Shown piece after piece: positions 1-7,425 of a stretch of 16,261 bases of DNA. Both the position numbers and the translations under genes were made by a program. The DNA lies in contig DLRQ01000047.1 in the NCBI GenBank assembly GCA_002501135.1, positions 1 to 16,261 on the forward strand. The letters are read 5' to 3'. The stretch is from Candidatus Neomicrothrix sp. UBA7884 (GTDB lineage: Bacteria; Actinomycetota; Acidimicrobiia; Acidimicrobiales; MedAcidi-G1). The notes beneath the pieces are model-generated. The model did not search any database. It worked only from the letters and a program-made list of their open reading frames with translations, and was not told the DNA's origin. The stretch's first letter is position 1, and every line of letters starts with the position of its first letter.

Positions 1-5
1 GCAGA

Positions 6-95
6 TGGCGGAAGGTGTGGGATTCGAACCCACGGTGACCCGGAGGCCACAACGGCTTTCGAGGCCGCCCCATTCGTCCGCTCTGGCAACCTTCC
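6..95 (-). tRNA. tRNA-Ser (anticodon CGA)
   Basis: Class II tRNA read on the minus strand, decoding UCG. The acceptor stem GGAAGGT pairs with ACCTTCC, followed by discriminator G and an encoded CCA (bases 8-6). The anticodon loop is CTCGAAA on a GCGGC/GCCGT stem, giving CGA. The long variable arm has stem GTGGCC/GGTCAC, as expected for serine tRNAs, and the T arm is GTGGG-TTCGAAT-CCCAC. The T arm and the adjoining GTCACC are identical to those of the second serine tRNA in this window. It lies just downstream of tadA on the same strand but has its own promoter-like elements, so separate transcription is likely. Confidence 0.96.
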
Positions 96-102
96 GCCTG
101 CG

Positions 103-131
103 AGGCTAACGAGGGCCCGGAGGTGGGCCAA
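103..131 (-). promoter_or_regulatory. Promoter of tRNA-Ser(CGA)
   Basis: On the minus strand, a -35-like TTGGCC (131-126) and a -10-like TAGCCT (108-103) are separated by exactly 17 bases. The hexamer ends 7 bases before the mature tRNA 5' nucleotide at 95, so transcription would start at or within about one base of the mature end. This is the best complete -35/-10 pair in the window. It sits in the gap after the tadA stop codon, its -35 starting 15 bases beyond it. Confidence 0.6.
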
Positions 132-145
132 CCGGTGGGCCGCGG

Positions 146-625
146 TCAACCTCGACGCCGGCTGAAGAAATCTGTCAGGAGAGCGGCGCATTCATCTCCG
201 CGAACACCGGCTGTGACATGGAACTCGTGGTTGAGCCTGGGATCGGAACCCAGGTGGTACAGCGAACCCAGCGACCCTGCGTCGGGGTTGGGGGCGCCCC
301 AGACCACCCTGTCGACTCGTGACGCCCATGCCGCACCTGCGCAGAGGGGGCATGGCTCCAGGGTCACTACGAGGGTCGCCTCGTCAAGACGCCACGATCC
401 CAGCCTGGCTGCGGCATCGCGCAGGGCCAGCACCTCGGCATGCGCCGTTGGATCGCCTGTGGCCTCCCTCTCGTTGTGTCGGCTGGCCACGATCCGCCCG
501 CCGACCACCACTACTGCTCCGATCGGTACCTCACCCTGCTCGCCGGCCCGCTGGGCTTCGGCCAGCGCCAATGCCATCAGATCGTCGTCTGAGGCGGAGG
601 CCGGGTCTTCCGGATTCGGGTCCAT
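146..625 (-). CDS. tadA: tRNA-specific adenosine deaminase TadA
   Basis: Deaminates adenosine 34 to inosine in tRNA-Arg(ACG) in the cytoplasm. The 159-residue product has the zinc-dependent cytidine/deoxycytidylate deaminase motifs: DPTAHAE with His62 (zinc ligand) and Glu64 (proton shuttle), then LEPCPLCAGA with Cys92 and Cys95 (zinc ligands). GEVPIGAVVV near residue 31 is the usual first core strand, and length is typical. The reading frame stays open well upstream, but that stretch would run through the SRP RNA gene, so the ATG at 625 is chosen. This ATG sits 7 bases after a TATCGT -10 element, which fits a leaderless mRNA. The gene lies between the SRP RNA gene and tRNA-Ser(CGA), all on the minus strand. 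I see nothing unusual in the protein. Confidence 0.93.
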   Translation of the reverse strand: MDPNPEDPASASDDDLMALALAEAQRAGEQGEVPIGAVVVVGGRIVASRHNEREATGDPTAHAEVLALRDAAARLGSWRLDEATLVVTLEPCPLCAGAAWASRVDRVVWGAPNPDAGSLGSLYHLGSDPRLNHEFHVTAGVRGDECAALLTDFFSRRRG

Positions 626-632
626 GGCGCCG

Positions 633-638
633 ACGATA
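633..638 (-). promoter_or_regulatory. -10 element of tadA, leaderless type
   Basis: TATCGT on the minus strand ends 7 bases before the tadA ATG. A start 6-7 bases downstream would coincide with the first codon. No good -35 is visible; a hexamer at 17-base spacing would fall inside the 3' strand of the SRP RNA helix. No Shine-Dalgarno sequence is present. Confidence 0.45.
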
Positions 639-655
639 GGCCCCCCTGGGCACGA

Positions 656-792
656 CACCCGTTCTCGAGAGTGGCGGCCAGGTGGTCTGCGGCACCCCGG
701 GGGTTCCGCTGAGGGCTGCTGCCTTCCGGCCCTGACCCGGTTCACGGGCCCCGGTCGCACAGGACCCGACCGCCACACTCCAGAACGGGTGC
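656..792 (-). ncRNA. ffs: Signal recognition particle RNA (4.5S, small bacterial type)
   Basis: RNA scaffold of the SRP, which binds Ffh and directs co-translational membrane targeting. The minus strand carries the nearly invariant domain IV core GGTCAGG..CCGGAAGGCAGCAGCC (around 740-712), closed by the GGAA-type apical loop. The two ends pair with each other: 780-770 with 677-667 (one mismatch), and, past a single G-G opposition, CACCCGTTCT (791-782) with AGAACGGGTG (665-656). This suggests an RNA of about 137 nucleotides, a hairpin without an Alu domain. A TATCGT hexamer lies so that transcription would start at about 792, agreeing with the helix end. The core is certain; the ends are inferred from pairing. 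Confidence 0.9.
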
Positions 793-798
793 GGAGCA

Positions 799-804
799 AC
801 GATA
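799..804 (-). promoter_or_regulatory. -10 element of the SRP RNA gene
   Basis: TATCGT on the minus strand with 6 bases between it and position 792, the outermost base of the terminal SRP RNA helix. No convincing -35 is visible. It overlaps by two bases a plus-strand TACCCT facing tRNA-Ser(GGA). Confidence 0.45.
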
Positions 805-808
805 CCCT
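803..808 (+). promoter_or_regulatory. Possible -10 element for tRNA-Ser(GGA)
   Basis: TACCCT (803-808) could start a transcript near 815, giving a precursor with a leader of about 27 bases before the tRNA. No good -35 is present. Supported only by the hexamer and its position. Confidence 0.25.
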
Positions 809-820
809 TGTCGCCCGGAA

Positions 821-836
821 CCCACCCAGGGGTGGG
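821..836 (+). repeat. Short hairpin upstream of tRNA-Ser(GGA)
   Basis: CCCACC (821-826) pairs with GGTGGG (831-836) around a CAGG loop. It would form in the 5' leader of the tRNA-Ser(GGA) precursor, or just upstream of the SRP RNA promoter on the other strand. No T-run follows, so a terminator is unlikely. Confidence 0.4.
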
Positions 837-841
837 GCCCG

Positions 842-928
842 GGAGGGATGCGAGAGCGGCCGATTCGGCACGCTTGGAAAGCGTGTGTGGCTTTACAGTC
901 ACCGTGGGTTCGAATCCCACTCCCTCCG
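842..928 (+). tRNA. tRNA-Ser (anticodon GGA)
   Basis: Class II serine tRNA decoding UCC and UCU. The acceptor stem GGAGGGA pairs with TCCCTCC, with discriminator G at 928. The anticodon loop TTGGAAA sits on a CACGC/GCGTG stem. The variable arm stem GTGGC/GTCAC and T arm GTGGG-TTCGAAT-CCCAC are clear. The terminal CCA is not fully encoded (bases after the discriminator are CCG), unlike the first serine tRNA. It lies 49 bases upstream of dnaX on the same strand. Confidence 0.96.
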
Positions 929-962
929 CCGTTCGCCAACTGATCGTGTCGCGGCCCGGCTG

Positions 963-968
963 TAGGCT
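963..968 (+). promoter_or_regulatory. -10 element of dnaX
   Basis: TAGGCT, immediately preceded by TG, ends 9 bases before the dnaX ATG. Transcription would begin within about 3 bases of the start codon. Read-through from tRNA-Ser(GGA) is also possible. Confidence 0.35.
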
Positions 969-977
969 CGGCAGGGC

Positions 978-2735
978 ATGGAGTACACGTCGCTCTACCG
1001 TCGGTTCCGACCCCGCCGCTTCGGTGAGATCAGGGGTCAGGAGCACGTCGTCGCCGCACTGCGCAACGCAGTCCGCGACGATCGGGTACAGCATGCCTAC
1101 CTGCTCAGCGGCCCCCGTGGCACCGGCAAGACCACCGCTGCCCGCATTCTCGCCAAGGCCCTCAACTGTCTGGCTCCCGTCGATGGTGAGCCCTGCTGCG
1201 AATGCGAGCCCTGTCTGGCGGTAGAAGCCGGCACCTCCTTTGACCTGCACGAACTGGATGCGGCATCAAACAACAAGGTCGACGACATGCGTGACCTGCT
1301 GGGAAAGGTGGCTCTCGGAACGCCCGGTCGAACCAAGGTGTACCTGCTCGACGAGGTGCACATGCTCACATCCGGTGCCGAGAATGCCCTCCTCAAGACG
1401 CTCGAGGAGCCACCCGACCATGTCGTCTTCGTGTTGGCCACCACAGAGCCGCACAAGGTCGTCGAGACAATCCGCAGTCGGGCCCAGCACCTTGAGCTGA
1501 ACCTCCTCTCGGCCGAGACCCTCGGGTCGCTGGTGGCCGACGTGGTGGCCGACGCCGGCCTGGACGTCAACGACGAGGGAATGGCCCACGCCGTCCGGTC
1601 GGCCCGCGGTTCGGCCCGCGATGCCCTCTCTGCGCTGGACCGGGTCGTTGCCGGAGGGGTGACCACCGACGACACGACCGTTGCCGACCTGCTCACAGCG
1701 CTCGCCACATCCGATGCCGGAGCAGCCCTCGGGGCTCTGGCCGCCGGTATCGGTCGGGGACGCGAGCCCCGTGTGCTCGGCGAGGCCTTGCTGGCAGCCC
1801 TGCGAGAGGCCTTCCTCGTCGCAATGGGTGTTCCACCCGAACAGCTCGCCGATGCCGATCGGGATCGTGCCCGCTCTTTTGCCGAGCAGGTGACCCCGGC
1901 GATGATCACAGGTGCACTTGAGACCCTTGGGTCGGCCCTTGTCGCCATGCGTCGTGCTCCCGATCCGCGGGTTGACCTTGAGGTCGCGCTGGTCAGGTTG
2001 ACCTCGCCCGACTCTTCCGTCGGTTCCGACCAGGCGGTTGTCGAGGCCCTTACGAGGCGCATCGACAAGCTGGAGAAGGCCCTAGCAGATGCCGGCCCGC
2101 CCAGGGTCAGGACAGCGGCTCCTCCACCTCAGCCACCTGTACCGAATGCGGCAGGCCCGGCGGCTGCGGCGCGGGCAGTCCTGGCCCAGGCCGGTACCTC
2201 CCAGCCGCCGCTTCCGTCGTCATCACCGCAGTCCCCGGGGTCGACCTCCCGAGAGTCGTCCGAAGCGGCCCCGACAGAGTCATCCGGTACAGCTCAGCCC
2301 GCATCACAGGCCGACCTCCCCACCAGCGATGATCTGGTTGCGGCCTGGGACGAGGGCCTCAGCGACATGCTCTCCAAGAAGGCCCGCGCCAGATTCTCGG
2401 CGGCCCGGTTCGTGGCAGTCCAGGACGGATCAGCGGTTATGGTCCTACCGAACGAGCCCCACCGCCGGCGGTGTGCCGAGTTGGTTTCCGAGGTCGAATC
2501 AGTGCTTGCGGCAAGGTTCGGGGTTCCCATACCGGTGACCCTGACCGTTGACGACTCGCAGGTTGCGCCCGGCAGGAAAGCGTCTCCGACAAAGTCCGAG
2601 TTAAGCAGTTCAACCGACGTCACAGATGAGGTGATCGATCCCGATGAGCTCGTCGATGCTGACGAGTCCGACGGGTCAGCGGTCGAGAAGTTGACCGAGG
2701 CGTTTCCTGGTGCATCCCTGGTGGATCCGACATGA
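978..2735 (+). CDS. dnaX: DNA polymerase III subunit gamma/tau
   Basis: Clamp-loader ATPase subunit that loads the beta sliding clamp and organises the replisome. The 585-residue product begins with the typical YTSLYRRFRPRRFGEI. It shows Walker A GPRGTGKT (45-52), a zinc module Cys64-x8-Cys73-x2-Cys76-x2-Cys79, Walker B LLDEVHML (123-130), and the sensor-1 region ATTEPHKV (154-161). SRAQ at 167-170 stands where SRCQ is common. A helical collar domain follows to about residue 370, then a Pro/Ser/Ala-rich linker (about 374-440), a folded domain (about 445-530) and an acidic tail. The chosen ATG follows a TAGGCT -10 by 9 bases and begins the conserved sequence. No slippery run for a shortened gamma form is apparent. 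recR follows after 46 bases. Confidence 0.96.
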   Translation: MEYTSLYRRFRPRRFGEIRGQEHVVAALRNAVRDDRVQHAYLLSGPRGTGKTTAARILAKALNCLAPVDGEPCCECEPCLAVEAGTSFDLHELDAASNNKVDDMRDLLGKVALGTPGRTKVYLLDEVHMLTSGAENALLKTLEEPPDHVVFVLATTEPHKVVETIRSRAQHLELNLLSAETLGSLVADVVADAGLDVNDEGMAHAVRSARGSARDALSALDRVVAGGVTTDDTTVADLLTALATSDAGAALGALAAGIGRGREPRVLGEALLAALREAFLVAMGVPPEQLADADRDRARSFAEQVTPAMITGALETLGSALVAMRRAPDPRVDLEVALVRLTSPDSSVGSDQAVVEALTRRIDKLEKALADAGPPRVRTAAPPPQPPVPNAAGPAAAARAVLAQAGTSQPPLPSSSPQSPGSTSRESSEAAPTESSGTAQPASQADLPTSDDLVAAWDEGLSDMLSKKARARFSAARFVAVQDGSAVMVLPNEPHRRRCAELVSEVESVLAARFGVPIPVTLTVDDSQVAPGRKASPTKSELSSSTDVTDEVIDPDELVDADESDGSAVEKLTEAFPGASLVDPT

Positions 2736-2781
2736 CCGGTGTCGGGGCCTGTTGCCGGCCCGAGGCAGGGGTCTGACACCC

Positions 2782-3408
2782 GTGTACGCCGACGCCGTCC
2801 AGAAGGTGATTGACGAGCTCGGCCGGCTGCCCGGAATCGGCCCCAAGTCGGCCCAGAGGCTGGCGTTCCACATGCTGAAGTCACCCACCGAGGACGCCAC
2901 GCGCCTTTCTGAGGCGATCAGCGAGATGAAGGAGCGCATCCGCTTCTGTGAGCGATGTTTCAACATAAGCGAGGAATCCCTCTGCCACATCTGCTCCGAC
3001 GCGCGGCGCGAGGCCGGCATGCTCTGCGTGGTCGAGGAGCCCCGCGACATCGTCGCCCTTGAGCGGACCGGCGGATTTCGTGGTCGGTACCACGTACTCG
3101 GAGGTGCCATCAGCCCGATCGACGGGGTTGGCCCAGATCAGCTCAGGGTCGCCGAACTGCTCGGGCGGATGGACGAGGAGTCGGTCACCGAGGTGATCCT
3201 GGCCACCAACCCGAACATCGAAGGCGAGGCGACGGCGATGTATCTGGCTCGCCTGATCGGTCCCCTCGGTGTGGAGGTGACCAGGATCGCCAGTGGCCTT
3301 CCTGTCGGCGGAGATCTCGAGTACGCCGACGAGTTGACCCTCGGGAGGGCCCTCGAGGGCCGGCGGCACCTTGCCGGTGGGCCCGACGAGGGGAACGGTC
3401 ACCGATGA
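2782..3408 (+). CDS. recR: Recombination mediator protein RecR
   Basis: Works with RecF/RecO to load RecA at gaps and stalled forks. From the GTG at 2782 the product is 208 residues, close to the usual 200. It has an N-terminal helix-hairpin-helix LGRLPGIGPKSAQRLAFHML (13-32), a zinc finger Cys56-x2-Cys59-x8-Cys68-x2-Cys71, a Toprim domain from about residue 79 (LCVVEEPRD, later ATNPNIEGEATAMYL), and the conserved IASGLPVGGDLEYADE near the end. The open frame extends upstream to 2710, overlapping dnaX, but VYADAVQKVIDEL is the normal family start and AGGGG lies about 10 bases before the GTG. Probably co-transcribed with dnaX. No ybaB/ebfC gene lies between them. Confidence 0.94.
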   Translation: MYADAVQKVIDELGRLPGIGPKSAQRLAFHMLKSPTEDATRLSEAISEMKERIRFCERCFNISEESLCHICSDARREAGMLCVVEEPRDIVALERTGGFRGRYHVLGGAISPIDGVGPDQLRVAELLGRMDEESVTEVILATNPNIEGEATAMYLARLIGPLGVEVTRIASGLPVGGDLEYADELTLGRALEGRRHLAGGPDEGNGHR

Positions 3409-3501
3409 CCGGGCTGTGGAAGACCCGATCAGGGCCAGAACGCGAAAACGCCCCCTGGGACCGTTGCGGGCAACATCGGCCGTGTCAGGGAGCGCTTCCG
3501 G

Positions 3502-3525
3502 GTTGGGTGGAGGGGATATCCCAAC
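3502..3525. terminator. Hairpin downstream of recR
   Basis: GTTGGG (3502-3507) pairs with CCCAAC (3520-3525) around a 12-base loop. It lies about 95 bases past the recR stop and just before the AT-rich promoter-like patch of the next unit. There is no T-run, so it could be a weak terminator or chance. Confidence 0.25.
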
Positions 3526-3526
3526 G

Positions 3527-3566
3527 TGTTGCGATTACATTACAACAGTGACAAGGTTATGACAAG
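3527..3566 (+). promoter_or_regulatory. Promoter/operator region of methylmalonyl-CoA epimerase
   Basis: Unusually AT-rich patch in a 197-base gap. A TANNNT match, TACATT (3536-3541), lies inside an inverted repeat TGTTG (3527-3531)/CAACA (3543-3547). Two direct copies of TGACAAG (3549-3555 and 3560-3566) follow, spaced 11 bases start to start, about one helical turn. This resembles a regulated promoter with bound protein. Transcription from TACATT would give a leader of nearly 60 bases, unlike the leaderless genes elsewhere in the window. The regulator is unknown. Confidence 0.4.
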
Positions 3567-3605
3567 TCGGGGACAACTAGAAGAAACCCGCAGGAAGACG
3601 GCCTC

Positions 3606-4013
3606 ATGCTCCTGACCCGGATCGACCATGTGGCCATCGCCGTCCACGACCTGGAGGCTGCCATCGACTACCACCGAAGGGCATTCGGGGCCGAGGTGCA
3701 CCACCGCGAGGTCGTCGACAGCGATGGTGTCGAGGAGGCCCTGCTGGGTGTTGGTGGTTCGTTCATCCAGCTGACCACGCCGACGCGATCTGATTCACCG
3801 ATAGCGGTCTTTCTGGAAAGGCGTGGAGAAGGAATCCACCACATCGGATACCGCGTCGACAACTGCGCAGCCGCTCTCGCCTCTGTCGTTGCAGCTGGCG
3901 GTCGGGCTATCGACGAAGAGCCCAGGCCCGGCTCCCGGGGGACCACGGTTGCCTTCGTGCACCCCAGGGGATCATTCGGCACCCTGATCGAACTGGTCGA
4001 GGATTCAGCCTGA
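3606..4013 (+). CDS. mce: Methylmalonyl-CoA epimerase (VOC superfamily)
   Basis: Interconverts (2R)- and (2S)-methylmalonyl-CoA between propionyl-CoA carboxylase and methylmalonyl-CoA mutase. The 135-residue protein is a complete vicinal oxygen chelate fold of two beta-alpha-beta-beta-beta modules. Expected metal ligands are visible: His8 in IDHVAIAV, Gln55 in FIQL, His79 in GIHHIGYRV and Glu129 in LIELVE. Glu43 or Glu44 lies near the second catalytic acid. DSPIAVFLERRGEG and PRPGSRGTTVAFVHP match the family well. AGGA about 10 bases before the ATG is a modest ribosome site. A flap-endonuclease-like gene follows after 13 bases, then an acyl-CoA carboxylase beta subunit, which supports a propionyl-CoA role. 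Ethylmalonyl-CoA epimerisation is an alternative activity. Confidence 0.9.
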   Translation: MLLTRIDHVAIAVHDLEAAIDYHRRAFGAEVHHREVVDSDGVEEALLGVGGSFIQLTTPTRSDSPIAVFLERRGEGIHHIGYRVDNCAAALASVVAAGGRAIDEEPRPGSRGTTVAFVHPRGSFGTLIELVEDSA

Positions 4014-4026
4014 CGGGGCAGCATCC

Positions 4027-4908
4027 ATGGAGGTCCACCTCGTAGACGGAACCTACGAACTGTTTCGCCACCATTTTGCGGTGCCATCACATGTGACCGA
4101 CGAGGGGGTCGAGGTAGCCGCCGCTCGAGGGGCGCTGGGCTCGATGATTCGACTCCTCGAAGCAGGCGCCACGCATGTGGGGGTTGCCACGGACCATGTC
4201 ATCGACTCATTCCGGAACCGCCTCTTTGACGGCTACAAGACAGGTGAGGGCACCCCGCCAGAACTCTTTGCCCAGTTCGCACTGTTCGAGGCGCTCCTGG
4301 ACGCAGCCGGATTCACCGTGTTCCCGATGGTCGAACACGAGGCCGACGACGCCATGGGAGCAGCCGCGCTGAAGGCCGCCGCAGACCAACGGGTTGAGCG
4401 CGTGCTTATCTGCACACCCGACAAGGACCTCGCCCAGTGCGTCTCAGCCGATTCCCGCATCGTGCAGTTCGACCGTCGCCGCGAGATCGTCTACGACTGG
4501 GACGGCGTTGTAGACAAGTTCGGCGTCACACCACCGTCCATCCCCGACTGGCTGGCCCTCGTCGGTGACTCCGCAGACGGGATCCCCGGGCTTGCGGGCT
4601 GGGGTGCCCGATCCTCAGCAATCGTTCTGTCCAGGTACGGGCACATAGATCACGTACCCAACAGCCACGAGGACTGGGACATCAAGGTGAGGGGAGCCGA
4701 ACGCCTGGCGGGAACACTTGTCGAACACCGCTCCGATGCCCTCCTCTACCGCCGCCTCGCAACGCTGGACCTCGAAGCACCGGTCATGGCCGACGTCGAT
4801 GAATTGCACTGGACCGGACCGCTCGACCACCTCGTAACGATGTGTTCCCACCTCGACGCACCCCGCCTGGGGGCGCGTGCAGCAAAGTTGGCCGAGACCC
4901 GCAACTGA
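4027..4908 (+). CDS. Stand-alone 5'-3' exonuclease / flap endonuclease (PolA N-terminal-like)
   Basis: A 293-residue protein related to the 5'-nuclease domain of DNA polymerase I and to ExoIX/FEN enzymes, but with no polymerase domain. Acidic metal-site residues are present: Asp7 in HLVDGTYELFR, Asp56/Asp60 region, Glu105, Asp107 and Asp108 in EHEADDAM, Asp132 and Asp134 in CTPDKDLAQ, and Asp181 and Asp184 in LVGDSADGIPGL, the helix-three-turn-helix DNA-binding segment. SFRNRLFDGYKTGEG (61-75) corresponds to the helical arch with its Arg/Tyr-Lys residues. It probably removes RNA primers or processes flaps. It sits between mce and the carboxylase gene, probably co-transcribed with mce (13-base gap), with no obvious metabolic link to them. 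Confidence 0.85.
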   Translation: MEVHLVDGTYELFRHHFAVPSHVTDEGVEVAAARGALGSMIRLLEAGATHVGVATDHVIDSFRNRLFDGYKTGEGTPPELFAQFALFEALLDAAGFTVFPMVEHEADDAMGAAALKAAADQRVERVLICTPDKDLAQCVSADSRIVQFDRRREIVYDWDGVVDKFGVTPPSIPDWLALVGDSADGIPGLAGWGARSSAIVLSRYGHIDHVPNSHEDWDIKVRGAERLAGTLVEHRSDALLYRRLATLDLEAPVMADVDELHWTGPLDHLVTMCSHLDAPRLGARAAKLAETRN

Positions 4909-4940
4909 CACACAGTTTCGGCGCCGCCGGATCCGTTCGG

Positions 4941-4946
4941 TACCCT
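4941..4946 (+). promoter_or_regulatory. -10 element of the acyl-CoA carboxylase unit
   Basis: TACCCT ends 9 bases before the ATG at 4956. A GTG at 4947 directly abuts the hexamer and cannot be the start if this is the promoter. It lies in the 47-base gap after the exonuclease gene, so pccB may have its own near-leaderless transcript. Confidence 0.4.
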
Positions 4947-4955
4947 GTGGCCACC

Positions 4956-6512
<1,557 letters not shown>

Positions 6513-6514
6513 CG

Positions 6515-6718
6515 ATGGCCCCGACAGTGACGCCTGAAGACACGGTAATCGTTGCACCCGGTGCGTCTCCTGCCGAATTGGAGGCCATACGCATTGCTTT
6601 CAGGGAACTTCTGCCGGACCCGCCCGCACCGGTAGAGACCTCCACCCCTGTGTGGAGGTTCTCCGGCAGGTGGTGGCTCGACAGGCGCACGGAACCACCT
6701 CGCCGGACCAGTCGCTGA
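6515..6718 (+). CDS. Acyl-CoA carboxylase epsilon-like small subunit
   Basis: A 67-residue protein starting 2 bases after the carboxylase beta stop codon. The N-terminal half has the epsilon pattern of a short strand followed by xPxELEAI helix (VIVAPGASPAELEAIRIAFRELL, about 11-33), and the C-terminus has a Trp/Arg-rich tail with WRFSGRWW (about 47-54). Size, order and tail agree with the actinobacterial AccE/PccE subunits, which stimulate and stabilise the alpha-beta carboxylase complex. These subunits are poorly conserved, so the call depends mostly on context. A nested inverted repeat occupies the second half of the gene. It converges on aat with only 7 bases between the stop codons. Confidence 0.72.
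   Translation: MAPTVTPEDTVIVAPGASPAELEAIRIAFRELLPDPPAPVETSTPVWRFSGRWWLDRRTEPPRRTSR
6611..6669. repeat. Nested two-tier inverted repeat within the epsilon-like gene
   Basis: Outer arms CTGCCGGA (6611-6618) and TCCGGCAG (6662-6669) are perfect complements and enclose inner arms ACCTCCAC (6638-6645) and GTGGAGGT (6652-6659) with a 6-base loop. Both stems are 8 pairs with no mismatch. It ends about 50 bases before the stop codon and no T-run follows. It may be a structured mRNA end or a pause site for convergent transcription. Confidence 0.6.
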
Positions 6719-6725
6719 CTCCGAA

Positions 6726-7397
6726 TCAGTCGCGCTGAGGGGGCCAGATCGGTCCCTGTGCACCCAGCAAACCGGGCAGGCGTTCCAGGTACGCGTCCCT
6801 GTCGATCTCGATGGCGCCCAGGCCCGCAAGGTGGTCGGTGCACCACTGCACGTCGATGAGCCTGTCCGGGCCGTCCCCGAGGATTCCCACAAGCCCCACC
6901 AGCGCCGCCTTTGAAGCGTCGGTCCTCTGGTGGAACATCGACTCGCCGGCGAACAGGCCTCCGATGGACACGCCGTAGAGGCCGCCGACCAGGCCGTCGC
7001 CATTCCATGCCTCGACCGAATGGGCCCAGCCCAGCACGTGCAGTTGCTGGTAGGCCTCGATGATCCTGTTGTCGATCCAGCCACGGTCCCTCGAAGGGTC
7101 GGCACATCTGGCCACCACCTCTGCAAAGGCGGTGTCAACCCGTATCTCGTAGCGTCGGCATGAGCCGCGAAGCGACCTGCTGACCGACAGATCACCCGGG
7201 AGCAGGACGCCACGTGGATCCGGTGACCACCAGGCCATGGGGCCGCCCGATTCCAGAGGCATCGGGAACATCCCCGACCGGTATGCACCCAACAGGGTCC
7301 CCGGGTCCACATCGGCCCCGACACCGACAACGCCGTGTTCATCAGCCGTGTGGGCCGGTGGGAACACCCAGGCGCTCTCCGGAGGCTCGATTGGCAT
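6726..7397 (-). CDS. aat: Leucyl/phenylalanyl-tRNA--protein transferase
   Basis: Adds Leu or Phe from aminoacyl-tRNA to proteins with basic N-termini, creating N-degrons for ClpS/ClpAP-type proteolysis. The 223-residue product carries the family landmarks in order: a glycine-rich GVVGVGADVDPGTLLGAYRSGMFP (22-45), WWSPDPR (56-62), SRSLR (73-77), WI at 107-108, AHSVEAW (125-131), GGLYGV (138-143), GESMF (151-155), DASK (160-163) and LIDVQWCTDHLAGLGA (180-195). In that last motif Asp182 and Gln184 correspond to the catalytic pair. Length is typical. It starts 28 bases after the cyclophilin stop on the same strand with no obvious Shine-Dalgarno sequence, so it is probably translated from the cyclophilin transcript. 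Confidence 0.94.
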   Translation of the reverse strand: MPIEPPESAWVFPPAHTADEHGVVGVGADVDPGTLLGAYRSGMFPMPLESGGPMAWWSPDPRGVLLPGDLSVSRSLRGSCRRYEIRVDTAFAEVVARCADPSRDRGWIDNRIIEAYQQLHVLGWAHSVEAWNGDGLVGGLYGVSIGGLFAGESMFHQRTDASKAALVGLVGILGDGPDRLIDVQWCTDHLAGLGAIEIDRDAYLERLPGLLGAQGPIWPPQRD

Positions 7398-7425
7398 GAG
7401 GGCCGGCTCGGATCAGGTGGGGGAG

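Noticed and set aside
6..928. Serine tRNAs as an integration site (att)
   Set aside because: The two tRNAs share their T arm, but that is normal for isoacceptors; no integrase or partial tRNA duplicate is present.
123..965. Long open frame of 280 codons on the plus strand
   Set aside because: It is antisense to tadA and the SRP RNA and runs through tRNA-Ser(GGA); the translation is Arg/Pro/Ser-rich low complexity without any family motif.
1097..2068. 323-codon minus-strand open frame
   Set aside because: It is fully antisense to dnaX, with the Ser/Arg/Ala-rich composition typical of reversed high-G+C coding sequence.
978..2735. Programmed frameshift or slippage making a short DnaX gamma form
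   Set aside because: I found no run of A residues or slippery heptamer with a following stem; the frame is continuous and actinobacterial DnaX usually lacks this.
3371..3562. 63-codon open frame in the recR-mce gap
   Set aside because: It starts inside recR, has no ribosome site and crosses the likely mce promoter; no recognisable protein features.
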